DNA of 64,000 nt, from NCBI GenBank assembly GCA_003260025.2, contig QFZU02000025.1:1-64000 (forward strand), written 5' to 3'. Made by a program: the position numbers and the translations under genes. This DNA comes from Microbispora triticiradicis (lineage in GTDB: Bacteria > Actinomycetota > Actinomycetes > Streptosporangiales > Streptosporangiaceae). Under the pieces are notes generated by a model. That model did not search any database. It had not been told where the DNA came from and worked only from the letters and a program-made list of their open reading frames with translations. Below are positions 16,531-24,616 of this stretch, piece by piece (the stretch's first letter is position 1; each line of letters starts with the position of its first letter).

Positions 16531-17896
16531 GGTGCGCTTCGCCCCTTCGCCCACCGGCATGTTCCACGTCGGTGGCGCTCGTTCGGCGCTTTTCAACTGG
16601 GCGATCGCCGAGCGGTCCGGCGGCACGTTCGTGCTGCGCATCGAGGACACGGACGCCGCGCGCAACCGGCCGGAGTGGACCGAGGGCATCATCTCGGCCC
16701 TCGCCTGGATCGGCATCAACGGCGACTCGCCCCGGTTCGAGGGGCCCTACTTCCAGTCGGCGTACGAGCAGCAGCACCGCGAGGCGGCCGCGAAGCTGCT
16801 CAAGGACGGCAAGGCCTACCACTGCACCTGCACGCGGGACGACGTGAAGGCCAGGACCGGCTCCGAGCACCAGGGCTACGACGGGCACTGCCGCGACCTC
16901 GGCCTGACCGAGGGCGCCGTGCGGTTCCGCACGCCCGACGAGGGCGTGACGGTCGTGGACGACAAGGTCCGCGGGCGGGTGGAGTTCCCGAACGCCGCGA
17001 TGGAGGACTTCGTCATCGTCCGGGGGGACGGCTCACCGCTGTTCATCCTCGCCAACGTGGTCGACGACATGGAGATGCGGATCGACCACGTGGTCCGCGC
17101 CGAGGAGCACCTGTCGAACACGCCCAAGCAGCAGTTGCTGTGGCGGGCGCTCGGCGCCGAGCCGCCGGTCTGGGCGCACGTGCCCGTGATCGTCAACGAG
17201 AAGCGGCAGAAGCTGTCCAAGCGGCGTGACAAGGTCGCCCTGGAGTCCTACCGCGACGAGGGCTACCTCGCCGAGGCGATGGTCAACTACCTGATGCTGC
17301 TCGGCTGGGGGCCGGGCGACGACCGCGAGATCATGCCGTGGTCGGAGATGATGCCGCTGTTCCGGCTGGAGGACGTGAACCAGGCCCCGGCGTTCTTCGA
17401 CGAGAAGAAGCTGCGGGCCTTCAACGGCGAGTACATCCGCGCGCTGCCCCGCGAGGTGTTCGCCGCCCGCTGCGAGCCGTGGCTCGACCCGTCCTGGGAC
17501 AGCGACGTGTTCGCCCGCGTGGCCGACCTGGTGCAGACCCGGGTCGCGGTGCTGTCGGAGGTCACCGCCAACGTCGACTTCCTGTTCCTGGACGAGCCCG
17601 TCTTCGACCAGCCGTCCTGGGACAAGGCGATGAAGCCGGGGGCGGACGCCATCCTCGCCGGGTACGCCGAGCGCCTGGAGACGGTGAGCTGGGACCCCGA
17701 CTCGCTGAAGACCGCGCTGGAGGAGGTGGGCCTCGCCCACGGCCTCAAGCTCGGCAAGGCGCAGGCGCCGGTCCGGGTGGCGATCACCGGCCGGACCGTG
17801 GGCCTGCCGCTCTTCGAGTCGATCGAGGTGCTCGGCCGGGAGCGTTCGCTCGACCGCCTCCGCGCCGCCCTCACCCGCCTCCAGGGCGCGTCCTGA
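16523..17896 (+). CDS. gltX: Glutamyl-tRNA synthetase
   Basis: Class I synthetase of 457 residues. The HIGH motif is HVGGA (residues 15-19, after FAPSPTGMF) and the KMSKS loop is KLSKR (230-234). The C-terminal anticodon-binding domain is all-helical as in bacterial GluRS. Actinobacteria usually lack GlnRS, so the enzyme probably also charges tRNA-Gln with Glu for GatCAB conversion; that is family knowledge, not visible here. GTG 16523 lies inside the end of the FAH-family gene. tRNA-Gln and two tRNA-Glu genes lie 2.2 kb downstream. Confidence 0.96.
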   Translation: MTRVRFAPSPTGMFHVGGARSALFNWAIAERSGGTFVLRIEDTDAARNRPEWTEGIISALAWIGINGDSPRFEGPYFQSAYEQQHREAAAKLLKDGKAYHCTCTRDDVKARTGSEHQGYDGHCRDLGLTEGAVRFRTPDEGVTVVDDKVRGRVEFPNAAMEDFVIVRGDGSPLFILANVVDDMEMRIDHVVRAEEHLSNTPKQQLLWRALGAEPPVWAHVPVIVNEKRQKLSKRRDKVALESYRDEGYLAEAMVNYLMLLGWGPGDDREIMPWSEMMPLFRLEDVNQAPAFFDEKKLRAFNGEYIRALPREVFAARCEPWLDPSWDSDVFARVADLVQTRVAVLSEVTANVDFLFLDEPVFDQPSWDKAMKPGADAILAGYAERLETVSWDPDSLKTALEEVGLAHGLKLGKAQAPVRVAITGRTVGLPLFESIEVLGRERSLDRLRAALTRLQGAS

Positions 17897-17912
17897 TCCC
17901 CTGAGGGATCAG
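17893..17912. terminator. Bidirectional terminator between gltX and the M3 peptidase
   Basis: CTGATCCC-CTGA-GGGATCAG is a perfect 8-bp stem that contains the stop codons of both convergent genes. Confidence 0.65.
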
Positions 17913-19891
17913 CGGAGGCCGCGGCGGTCGAGGAGAGGGGCGATCTCCGGGTCCCGGCCGCGGAAGGCCCGGAACGCCGCCATCGAGTCCACGCTGCCGC
18001 CCCGGGAGAGCAGGGCCGCACGGAAGGCGTCCCCGTTCTCCCGGCGCAGCCCGCCGTTCTCGCCGAACCACTCGACCGTGTCGGCGTCGAGCACCTCGCT
18101 CCAGATGTAGGAGTAGTAGCCGGCGCTGTAGCCGCCCGCCCAGATGTGGGCGAAGTACGTGCTGCGGTATCTCGGCGGGACGGCGGGCAGGTCCACCCCG
18201 GCGTCCCTGAGCGCCCGCCGCTCGAACTCCTCCACGTCTTCGTCGCCGTCGTACGCCGTGTGCCAGGCCCAGTCGAGCAGGGTCGCGGCGAGGTACTCCA
18301 GTGTGGCGAAGCCCTGGCCGAACTTCTGGGTCTCCAGCATCCGGTCGACGAGGTCGCGCGGCATCGGCTCGCCCGTCTCGTGGTGCCGCGCGTACTCCGC
18401 CAGGATCTCCGGATGCGTCGCCCACATCTCGTTGACCTGCGAGGGATACTCCACGAAGTCGCGCGGCACGGCCGTACCGGAGAACCGGGGGAACCGCACG
18501 TCGGAGAACAGGCCGTGCAGCGCGTGCCCGAACTCGTGGAACATCGTGTTGACCTCGTCGAACGTCATGAGGGTCGGCTCGCCCCTGACGATGTTGAGGT
18601 TGTTGACCACCACCGGCCGGGTGCCCTCCAGGCCCGACTGCTTCACGAGGCTGTTCATCCACGCCCCGCCCCGCTTGGACGCCCTGGTGTGGAAGTCGCC
18701 CAGGAACAGGCCCAGCGGCGAGCCGTCCTCGTCCCGCACCTCGAAGACCCGCACCTCCGGGTGGTAGCCCCGCAGGTCCGGGCGCTCGTGGAAGGTGACG
18801 CCGTAGAGGCGCGTCGCCGCGTTGAAGACGCCCTTCTCCAGCACGGTGTTCAGCTCGAAGTACGGCCGCATGCGGCGGCTGTCGATGTCGTGGCGGGCCT
18901 TGCGCACCTTCTCCGCGTAGAACGCCCAGTCCCACGGCTCGATCGGGTGCCCGGCGATCTCCTCCAGGTCCGCCTGCTCCTTGCGGGCGTTGGCCACCGC
19001 GGGCGGCACGAGCCGGTCCAGCATCTCGGTCACGGCCCGTGTCGTGCCCGCGGTCTGGTCGGCCAGGACGTACTCCGCGTGGTTCTCGTAGCCGAGCAGC
19101 CGCGCCCGCTCCCGGCGCAGGGCGGCCATCTCCCTGATGAGGCCGGCGTTCCCGGCGCCGCGTCCGGAGGAGGCGCGGTAGATCCGCTCGCGCAGGGACC
19201 GGTCGGTCAGCTCGGCCAGGGCGGGCTGACCGGTGGGCAGGACCAGCGAGATCAGGTAGCTGCCGTCCAGGCCGCGCTCCCCGGCCTGGTCGGCGAGCGC
19301 CTGGACGGCGTCCGGCGAGAGCCCGTCGAGCTCGGCGACGTCCTCGACCACCACCGCGCGCTCGTTGGTGTCGGCGAGCAGGTTCTGCTGGAACGTGGTC
19401 CCGAGGGCCGAGAGCCGCTCGTTGATCTCCCTGAGCCGGTCCTGGTCCCGCTCGTCAAGCGTGGCGCCCGCGCGGGTGAAATCGGTGAGGTAGCGCTTCA
19501 GCAGCCACCGCTGCTCCTCATCGGCCGCCTCGACCGCCTGGACGCGCTCGAACAGCCTCCGGTCGAGGTGGATCGCGTCGGCGTGCTGGGCGAGCCTGGG
19601 CGTGACGGCCTGCTGGATCTCCTGCACGCCCGGAGTGGTGTCGGACGACGCCTGGTTGAAGAACACCGCCGAGACGCGGTCGAGCAGCCCGCCCGACCTC
19701 TCCATCGCCTCGATGGTGTTCTCGAACGTCGGAGGCTCCGGGTTCGCGGCGATCGCCTCGACCTCCGCGAGGTGCTCGGCCATGCCCTGCTCGAACGCCG
19801 GTGCGTAGTGCTCCTCCCTGATCTCCTCGAACGGAGGCAGCCCGTACGGCAGGTCGCTGGGGCTGAGGAAGGGGTTCGCGGCCGAGGTCAT
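17909..19891 (-). CDS. M3-family zinc metallopeptidase (oligopeptidase/Dcp-like)
   Basis: The 660-residue length is right for oligopeptidase A or peptidyl-dipeptidase Dcp. The zinc-binding HEFGH (residues 452-456, in NTMFHEFGHALHGLFSD) and the downstream Glu helix are present. The C-terminal HIWAGGYSAGYYSYIWSEVLDADTVEWF with its tyrosines is the substrate-binding region of M3 enzymes. There is no signal peptide, so it should degrade peptides in the cytoplasm. The start at ATG 19891 gives the usual N-terminus (NPFLSPSDLPYGLPPFEEI). Convergent with gltX; its promoter region faces the tRNA cluster. Confidence 0.93.
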   Translation of the reverse strand: MTSAANPFLSPSDLPYGLPPFEEIREEHYAPAFEQGMAEHLAEVEAIAANPEPPTFENTIEAMERSGGLLDRVSAVFFNQASSDTTPGVQEIQQAVTPRLAQHADAIHLDRRLFERVQAVEAADEEQRWLLKRYLTDFTRAGATLDERDQDRLREINERLSALGTTFQQNLLADTNERAVVVEDVAELDGLSPDAVQALADQAGERGLDGSYLISLVLPTGQPALAELTDRSLRERIYRASSGRGAGNAGLIREMAALRRERARLLGYENHAEYVLADQTAGTTRAVTEMLDRLVPPAVANARKEQADLEEIAGHPIEPWDWAFYAEKVRKARHDIDSRRMRPYFELNTVLEKGVFNAATRLYGVTFHERPDLRGYHPEVRVFEVRDEDGSPLGLFLGDFHTRASKRGGAWMNSLVKQSGLEGTRPVVVNNLNIVRGEPTLMTFDEVNTMFHEFGHALHGLFSDVRFPRFSGTAVPRDFVEYPSQVNEMWATHPEILAEYARHHETGEPMPRDLVDRMLETQKFGQGFATLEYLAATLLDWAWHTAYDGDEDVEEFERRALRDAGVDLPAVPPRYRSTYFAHIWAGGYSAGYYSYIWSEVLDADTVEWFGENGGLRRENGDAFRAALLSRGGSVDSMAAFRAFRGRDPEIAPLLDRRGLR

Positions 19892-20003
19892 GGCGGGCGG
19901 CTCCTCACGTGGCGCTGGCGTTTGTCCCAGCCTCGCACAGAAGCGCCGGGGCCTTCGCCCGGGAGGATCGGATCACGAGATCGCGGGGCGCGCCGCAATC
20001 GTT

Positions 20004-20033
20004 TTGGTAGTGGGTCGCAAGCTGGGCTATCCT
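20004..20033 (+). promoter_or_regulatory. Promoter of the tRNA cluster
   Basis: TTGGTA (20004-20009), an 18-base spacer and TATCCT (20028-20033) form a plausible housekeeping promoter about 43 bases ahead of the first mature tRNA. Confidence 0.55.
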
Positions 20034-20075
20034 TTCGGAGTCGCAAGCGGGAGCCGCGAGGCCCCCGCGAGCAGA

Positions 20076-20147
20076 TGGGGTATGGGGTAATTGGCAGCCC
20101 GACGGATTCTGGCTCCGTTAGTCTAGGTTCGAGTCCTGGTACCCCAG
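20076..20147 (+). tRNA. tRNA-Gln (CTG)
   Basis: The 72-base sequence folds as a cloverleaf: acceptor TGGGGTA/TACCCCA with discriminator G, anticodon stem ACGGA/TCCGT with loop TTCTGGC (anticodon CTG), and GGTTCGAGTCC in the T arm. CCA is not encoded. Confidence 0.96.
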
Positions 20148-20190
20148 CTGGATCCCCCCAAGGGATTCTGCTGGAAGCAGCGCAGTGCAT

Positions 20191-20263
20191 GGTCCCGTCG
20201 TCTAGTGGCCTAGGACGCCGCCCTCTCAAGGCGGTAACGGCGGTTCGAATCCGCTCGGGACTA
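20191..20263 (+). tRNA. tRNA-Glu (CTC), copy 1
   Basis: The 73-base cloverleaf has anticodon stem CCGCC/GGCGG with loop CTCTCAA (anticodon CTC) and T arm GGTTCGAATCC. Counting back from TCGTCT in the D arm puts a G-U pair at position 1-72 (G20191 with T20262), discriminator A. CCA is not encoded. Confidence 0.94.
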
Positions 20264-20276
20264 CTTCACTGCACTC

Positions 20277-20349
20277 GGCTCCGTCGTCTAGTGGCCTAGG
20301 ACGCCGCCCTCTCAAGGCGGTAGCGCCGGTTCGAATCCGGTCGGGGCTA
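20277..20349 (+). tRNA. tRNA-Glu (CTC), copy 2
   Basis: Nearly identical to the copy 86 bases upstream from the D arm through the anticodon arm, but with different acceptor (GGCTCCG/CGGGGCT) and T-stem bases. Same CTC anticodon and again a G-U first pair, plus a T-G pair at 4-69. CCA is not encoded. Confidence 0.93.
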
Positions 20350-20355
20350 CCTCAC

Positions 20356-20391
20356 CGAAACCCTCGGCACCCTGCCGTGCCGGGGGTTTCG
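20356..20391 (+). terminator. Terminator of the tRNA operon
   Basis: A 15-bp stem with one G-U pair (20356-20370 with 20377-20391, loop CCTGCC) ends in GGGTTTCG. Its right half recurs at about 20428-20440 in a second, unpaired copy. Confidence 0.75.
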
Positions 20392-20465
20392 CCGTTACGG
20401 CGACGCCGCACCCTGTTCATGGTCGTGCCGGGGGTTTCGTCGTCGCAGGGACTGTCGGCTCGTGT

Positions 20466-20502
20466 TTGACTTCAAGCGCTTGAGGGATGCTGTGCTGGTC
20501 GC
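20466..20502 (+). promoter_or_regulatory. MerR-type promoter with operator in the spacer
   Basis: TTGACT (20466-20471) and TGTGCT (20491-20496) are separated by 19 bases, the stretched spacer typical of MerR-controlled promoters. The 12-bp perfect palindrome TCAAGCGCTTGA occupies 20472-20483 in that spacer. The A of the ATG lies seven bases after the -10, so the transcript is probably leaderless. Confidence 0.65.
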
Positions 20503-20940
20503 ATGACGAGCTTCACCATCCAGGACGTTTCCCGGCACAGCGGGCTGAGCGAGCCGACGCTGCGCTACTACGAAGAGGCCGGGCTGGTCGGGCCGATCGG
20601 CCGTGACGAGAGCAGCGGACATCGCCGCTACCAGGACGAGGACCTTGAGGTGATCGAGGTGCTGGCCTGCCTTCGCGCGGTCGGCATGGGCATCGAGGCC
20701 ATGCGTACCTACCTGGCCAACCGCACGCGCGGGCGGGCCGCGGCGGCGGAGCAGCGCGACCTGCTGCTGCGACAGGCCGAGCGGATCGAGGCCGAGATCT
20801 CCGCTCAGCGCGCGCGGCTCGGCTACCTGCGCGAGAAGGCGGCCCTGTGGGACGCCCGCGACCGGGGCGACGCCGGCGCGGAGGCCGAGGCGATGCGGCG
20901 AGTCACGGACGCGGTGGGCCGTCTGGAGCTGCCGCGATGA
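20503..20940 (+). CDS. MerR-family transcriptional regulator
   Basis: The 145-residue protein has the MerR winged helix at its N-terminus (FTIQDVSRHSGLSEPTLRYYEEAGLVGPIGRDESSGHRRYQDEDL) and a long dimerisation helix from about residue 80. There is no Cys cluster or metal motif at the C-terminus, so it belongs to the small-molecule or redox-independent group that often controls an adjacent oxidoreductase. The gene overlaps the SDR gene by ATGA, so the two form a translationally coupled operon that is probably self-controlled through the palindrome in its promoter. Confidence 0.9.
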   Translation: MTSFTIQDVSRHSGLSEPTLRYYEEAGLVGPIGRDESSGHRRYQDEDLEVIEVLACLRAVGMGIEAMRTYLANRTRGRAAAAEQRDLLLRQAERIEAEISAQRARLGYLREKAALWDARDRGDAGAEAEAMRRVTDAVGRLELPR

Positions 20941-21914
20941 GCCGGGTTCTGGTCACCGGCGGGTCCGGTTACCTGGGCACGCATCTGGTCGCCGCGCTGC
21001 TGCGGGCGGGTGGCGAGGTGCGTGCCACGGCGCGCTCGGCGTCCCGCGAGGCGGAGCTGCGCGCGGCGGTGCGTCGCGGCGGTGCCGACGACGCCGGCCT
21101 GGAGGTCGTCGCCGCGGAGCTGACGACCGACGACGGGTGGGCCGCCGCGCTGGCGGGTTGCGACGAGGTCCATCACGTCGCGTCGCCCATCCCCGTCGTC
21201 CAGCCGGAGGACCCCGACGAGCTGATCGTCCCCGCCCGTGACGGTGCGTTGCGGGTGCTGCGCGCCGCGCGGGACGCGGGCGTCCGGCGCGTCGTGCTCA
21301 CCTCGTCCTTCGCCGCGGTCGGATACACCCCCAAGCCCGGCGCCGAGTTCACCGAGGCCGACTGGACCGACCCCGACATGCCGGGGCTGGCGCCCTACCC
21401 ACGCTCGAAGACGATCGCCGAGCGGGCCGCCTGGGACTGGATGAAGCGCGAAGGCGGCGACACCGAACTCGTCGTGGTCAACCCGACCGCCATCCTCGGG
21501 CCCACCCTGACGACCGGCCTGCGCTCCTCGACCCAGCTGGTCAAGGTGCTGCTCGACGGGAGCATGAGCGTCGCGCCCCGGCAGCGCTTCGGCGTCGTCG
21601 ACGTGCGCGACGTGGCCGACCTGCACATCCGCGCCATGGCCGCGCCCGAGGCCGCGGGCAAGCGCTTCCTGGCCGTCGCCGACGGTCCGGTGCTGAGCTT
21701 TCTGGAGGTGGCCGAGATCCTGCGCCGGCGGCTCGGTCCGCTCGCCGCGCGGGTTCCAACGCGGGAGGCGCCGGGAGACGAACCGCCACGGCCGGTCATC
21801 CACAACGATCGAGCCCGCGACGAGCTCGGATGGCGTCCGCGCCCGGCCGAGACGGCGATCGTGGAGACGGCCGAGAGCCTGCGCGAGCTCGGTCTGCTGG
21901 AGGCGGGGAGCTGA
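20937..21914 (+). CDS. NAD(P)-dependent epimerase/dihydroflavonol reductase-like SDR
   Basis: The 325-residue extended SDR starts VLVTGGSGYLGTHLVAALL, the GxxGxxG nucleotide motif at the very N-terminus. VVLTSSFAAVGY and the Y-x-x-x-K motif in APYPRSKTIAERAAW form the catalytic centre. The NPTAILGP stretch is characteristic of aldehyde/dihydroflavonol-4-reductase-like enzymes. Substrate unknown. The ATG is inside the MerR gene's stop. The MerR regulator probably derepresses it in response to its substrate, an inference from gene order alone. Confidence 0.87.
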   Translation: MSRVLVTGGSGYLGTHLVAALLRAGGEVRATARSASREAELRAAVRRGGADDAGLEVVAAELTTDDGWAAALAGCDEVHHVASPIPVVQPEDPDELIVPARDGALRVLRAARDAGVRRVVLTSSFAAVGYTPKPGAEFTEADWTDPDMPGLAPYPRSKTIAERAAWDWMKREGGDTELVVVNPTAILGPTLTTGLRSSTQLVKVLLDGSMSVAPRQRFGVVDVRDVADLHIRAMAAPEAAGKRFLAVADGPVLSFLEVAEILRRRLGPLAARVPTREAPGDEPPRPVIHNDRARDELGWRPRPAETAIVETAESLRELGLLEAGS

Positions 21915-21922
21915 CAGCGCGA

Positions 21923-21942
21923 GAGCCGCGGACGCGCGGCTC
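21923..21942. terminator. Hairpin between the SDR and MgtC genes
   Basis: GAGCCGCG-GACG-CGCGGCTC is a perfect 8-bp stem followed by GGGGTTTCGCG. It lies between convergent genes and could serve both. Confidence 0.6.
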
Positions 21943-21962
21943 GGGGTTTCGCGTTGTGTGCC

Positions 21963-22685
21963 CTAGAGATGGCGGGCGCCGACGTCCAGGCTGGAGACGG
22001 TCAGCACGCCGTCGATGCCGGCGAGTGCGGCGGTGAGGTCGCCGATCGAGCCGGGGCCGTGGACCGTCATGGAGACGGTGACCGTACGGCCCTCGCGGCG
22101 CTCACCGGGCTGTTCGAGCGACAGCTCGCTCACGGCGAAGTCGCGTGCGCCGCACTCGGTCAGGATCCGGGAGAACGCGCCGCGGCCGTCGATGTAGGAC
22201 AGCCTCAGGGCATACGGCGTGTGCCGGGAGCGGGGGAACCGGGCGGCCAGCGGGGTGAGCCCGAGCATCACGACGAAGTGCCCCACGGTCGCCAGGGTGG
22301 CCAGCAGCCACAGACCGGCGCCCGCGGCCATGCCGACACCGGCGGTCAGCCAGACGGCGGCGGCGGTGGTCAGGCCCTTCACCGCGTCGCGCCGTATGAA
22401 GATCAGCCCGCCGCCGATGAAACCGATGCCGGAGATGATCTGCGCGGCCACCCGGGACGGGTCGAGTGTGACGTGCTCACTGAGGATGTCGGAGAAGCCG
22501 TGCTTGGACACGAGCATGAACAGCGCGGCCCCGAACCCCACGAGTGTGTGCGTGCGCAGCCCGGCGCTCTTCTGCCGGATCTCCCGTTCCGCCCCGATTG
22601 CGGCCGACAGCACCAGCGCGATGGCGAGGTCCACCGCCTGCTCCAGTTCCGGGACCGCCTCCACGGTCAGTGATACGGGCGTCAC
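21963..22685 (-). CDS. MgtC/SapB-family membrane protein
   Basis: The N-terminal 150 residues hold four to five membrane helices with the family pattern AIALVLSAAIGAEREIRQKSAGLRTHTLVGFGAALFML and QIISGIGFIGGGLIFI. A soluble C-terminal ACT-like domain (YALRLSYIDGRG..; HGPGSIGDLTAALAGIDGV) follows. MgtC proteins modulate membrane potential or Mg-limited growth. The frame opens at 22715, but GTG 22685 avoids overlapping the upstream gene and gives a reasonable N-terminus. It runs in the same direction as the XRE regulator, 11 bases behind it. Confidence 0.85.
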   Translation of the reverse strand: MTPVSLTVEAVPELEQAVDLAIALVLSAAIGAEREIRQKSAGLRTHTLVGFGAALFMLVSKHGFSDILSEHVTLDPSRVAAQIISGIGFIGGGLIFIRRDAVKGLTTAAAVWLTAGVGMAAGAGLWLLATLATVGHFVVMLGLTPLAARFPRSRHTPYALRLSYIDGRGAFSRILTECGARDFAVSELSLEQPGERREGRTVTVSMTVHGPGSIGDLTAALAGIDGVLTVSSLDVGARHL

Positions 22686-22695
22686 GAGAACCAGC

Positions 22696-23514
22696 CTAAG
22701 ACCGGCCCCGGTCACCGGCCGGTCGTCCGAGCCCGTGAGCCCGGCCCGGCGCCGTGGCGGGGCCGGTGGCGTCCGTTCCGCCGGCGAACCTCCGGAGGAT
22801 CCCGGCCGTCGTGGTGTCCACCGGCAGGAACGCCTCCAGTTTCAGCTCGGAGAGCGTGACGTCGACGGCGGTGGCGAAGGTCGTCACGGTCGTCATGAGA
22901 CGCAGCTCGCCGAGCGAGGTGCGCAGGTGGAGCGGCACCGCGAAGCCGAGCTGCCCGGCGGACGGCTCCGGCGCGGGCACGTACCGTGTCAGCTCGTCGC
23001 GCAGCTCCGGCAGGTGACCCAGGCGCGTCAGGATATGCCGGGCCCATTCGGCGAGGTTCCCTATGCGCGGCGCCAGGCCGCGCGGATGCAGCGCGAGGCG
23101 GTACACGTTCGCCCCAGCGCCGAGCAGCACGGGATCCGCGCCCTCGGTGATCAGGCCGAAGGCCTCGTTCGCGGCGATCAGGCCGCCGTCGCGGTCCACG
23201 ACCAGCGCGGGGTACGGCAGGTGCCCGCGCAGGATGTGGCCGATCGCCGTGCGCACCGGGGCGAGCACCGGGTCGTCGAGCGGGCTTTCCGGATAGGCGG
23301 GGGCGTACCCGGCCGCCACGAGCAGTTCGTTGCGCTCGCGCAGCGGCAGTTCGAGCCCTTCGGCGAGCCGTACGACCATGTTCCGGCCGGGCACGGACCT
23401 GCCGGACTCGATGAAGCTGAGGTGCCGCTGGGTGGTGCCCGCCCGCAGCGCCAGCTCCAGCTGGCTGAGGCGACGGCGGGTCCGGCGGTCGCGGAGCGCG
23501 CGGGGGAAGTCCAC
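22696..23514 (-). CDS. XRE-family regulator with MmyB-like ligand domain
   Basis: From GTG 23514 the protein is 272 residues. Residues 1-60 are a Cro/CI-type helix-turn-helix (FPRALRDRRTRRRLSQLELALRAGTTQRHLSFIESGRSVPG). The rest matches the MmyB-like PAS-fold domain that follows such helices in actinomycetes (LVVDRDGGLIAANEAFGLITEGA). MmyB-type proteins bind fatty acids or related small ligands. It is divergent from the flavin-dependent oxidoreductase, which it may regulate; the gap is 88 bases. The longer open frame to 23763 is antisense of that gene. Confidence 0.85.
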   Translation of the reverse strand: MDFPRALRDRRTRRRLSQLELALRAGTTQRHLSFIESGRSVPGRNMVVRLAEGLELPLRERNELLVAAGYAPAYPESPLDDPVLAPVRTAIGHILRGHLPYPALVVDRDGGLIAANEAFGLITEGADPVLLGAGANVYRLALHPRGLAPRIGNLAEWARHILTRLGHLPELRDELTRYVPAPEPSAGQLGFAVPLHLRTSLGELRLMTTVTTFATAVDVTLSELKLEAFLPVDTTTAGILRRFAGGTDATGPATAPGRAHGLGRPAGDRGRS

Positions 23515-23602
23515 GGTGACCCTTTTAGCGGCATCCGCGGCGTCCCGGCCATTCCCTGCGGGGAATTGCCGCCCGCCCGCGCGGATCGCGAGCATCGCCG
23601 GC

Positions 23603-24616
23603 ATGGACATCGGTGTACTGCTTCCGACCGGAACCGCCCAGTGGGGCGCGGACGGCGATCCCAGAGAGCTGGTCGCCCTCGGCCGCCAGGCGGAACGCGC
23701 GGGGTTCTCCTCGCTCTTCGTCAACGACTCCCTGATCAGCCCGCGCGTCGAGGCGCTGACCATGCTGGCGGCGCTCGCGCCGGCGACCGGCCACGTGACC
23801 CTGGGGACGGGCGCGCTGCTGCCCTTCCTGCGGCGGCCGATCCAGGCCGCCCAGTCCCTCGCGTCGATCGACCTGCTCAGCGGGGGCCGGCTGACGGTTA
23901 CGGTCGGCGCGGGGTTCCCCGGCCGGTTCGGCCGGCCGTTCTACACCCTGTCGGAGGTGCCGTGGGAGCGCCGCTTCACGCGGCTCGACGAGACCGTGGC
24001 GCTCTGGCGCGCACTGTGGAAGGGCGAGACCTCCTTCCACGGCGAGATCCTCCGATTCGACGACATCCCGCCCGCCACCCGGCCGTTCCGCCCCGGCGGG
24101 CCGCCGATCTGGCTCGGCGGCGCCACACCGGCCGCGCTCGCCCGCGCGGGGCGGCACTACGACGGGTGGCTGCCCTATCCGCCCGACCCGGCCGACTACG
24201 CCGCCGGGCTCGCGGCCGTACGGGAAGCGGCGGGCACGGCGGGCCGGCGGCCCGAGGACGTCACCCCGGCCCTGTTCGTCTCCGTGTGGATCGACGAGGA
24301 CGGACCCGAGGCCGGTCGCCGGGCCCTCGACGCGTACGCACGGGCCGCGTACGGCATGCCGCTGGAGGAACTGGAGCGGATCCAGGCGGTCGTCACCGGC
24401 ACGGCCGATCAGGTGCTCGCGGGCCTACGCCGCTACGTGGCCGCCGGGGCGCGGCACCTGGTCGTCCGCCTGGGCGCCCTGAGCCTGCACGGCCAGCGCG
24501 ACCAGCTCGACCGGGTCGCCGAGCTGATCGCACCCCTCCGACGGGCCCGGCCGGAGCCGGAGGCCGGGCTCGCCTACGAAGGGGTGAGGCCGGTCATCGT
24601 CCCGAGCGCGCCTTGA
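23603..24616 (+). CDS. LLM-class flavin-dependent oxidoreductase
   Basis: The 337-residue TIM-barrel starts MDIGVLLPTGTAQWG and carries the luciferase-like landmarks VTLGTGALLPFLRRPIQAAQSLASIDLLSGGRLTVTVGAGF and PPIWLGGATPAALARAGRHYDGWLPY. Members use FMN or F420; the FbiD/CofC homologue at 44.6 kb shows that this organism makes F420, so either is possible. Divergent from the XRE/MmyB regulator, the usual arrangement for that pair. Its 3' end overlaps the next, convergent gene by 23 bases. Confidence 0.85.
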   Translation: MDIGVLLPTGTAQWGADGDPRELVALGRQAERAGFSSLFVNDSLISPRVEALTMLAALAPATGHVTLGTGALLPFLRRPIQAAQSLASIDLLSGGRLTVTVGAGFPGRFGRPFYTLSEVPWERRFTRLDETVALWRALWKGETSFHGEILRFDDIPPATRPFRPGGPPIWLGGATPAALARAGRHYDGWLPYPPDPADYAAGLAAVREAAGTAGRRPEDVTPALFVSVWIDEDGPEAGRRALDAYARAAYGMPLEELERIQAVVTGTADQVLAGLRRYVAAGARHLVVRLGALSLHGQRDQLDRVAELIAPLRRARPEPEAGLAYEGVRPVIVPSAP

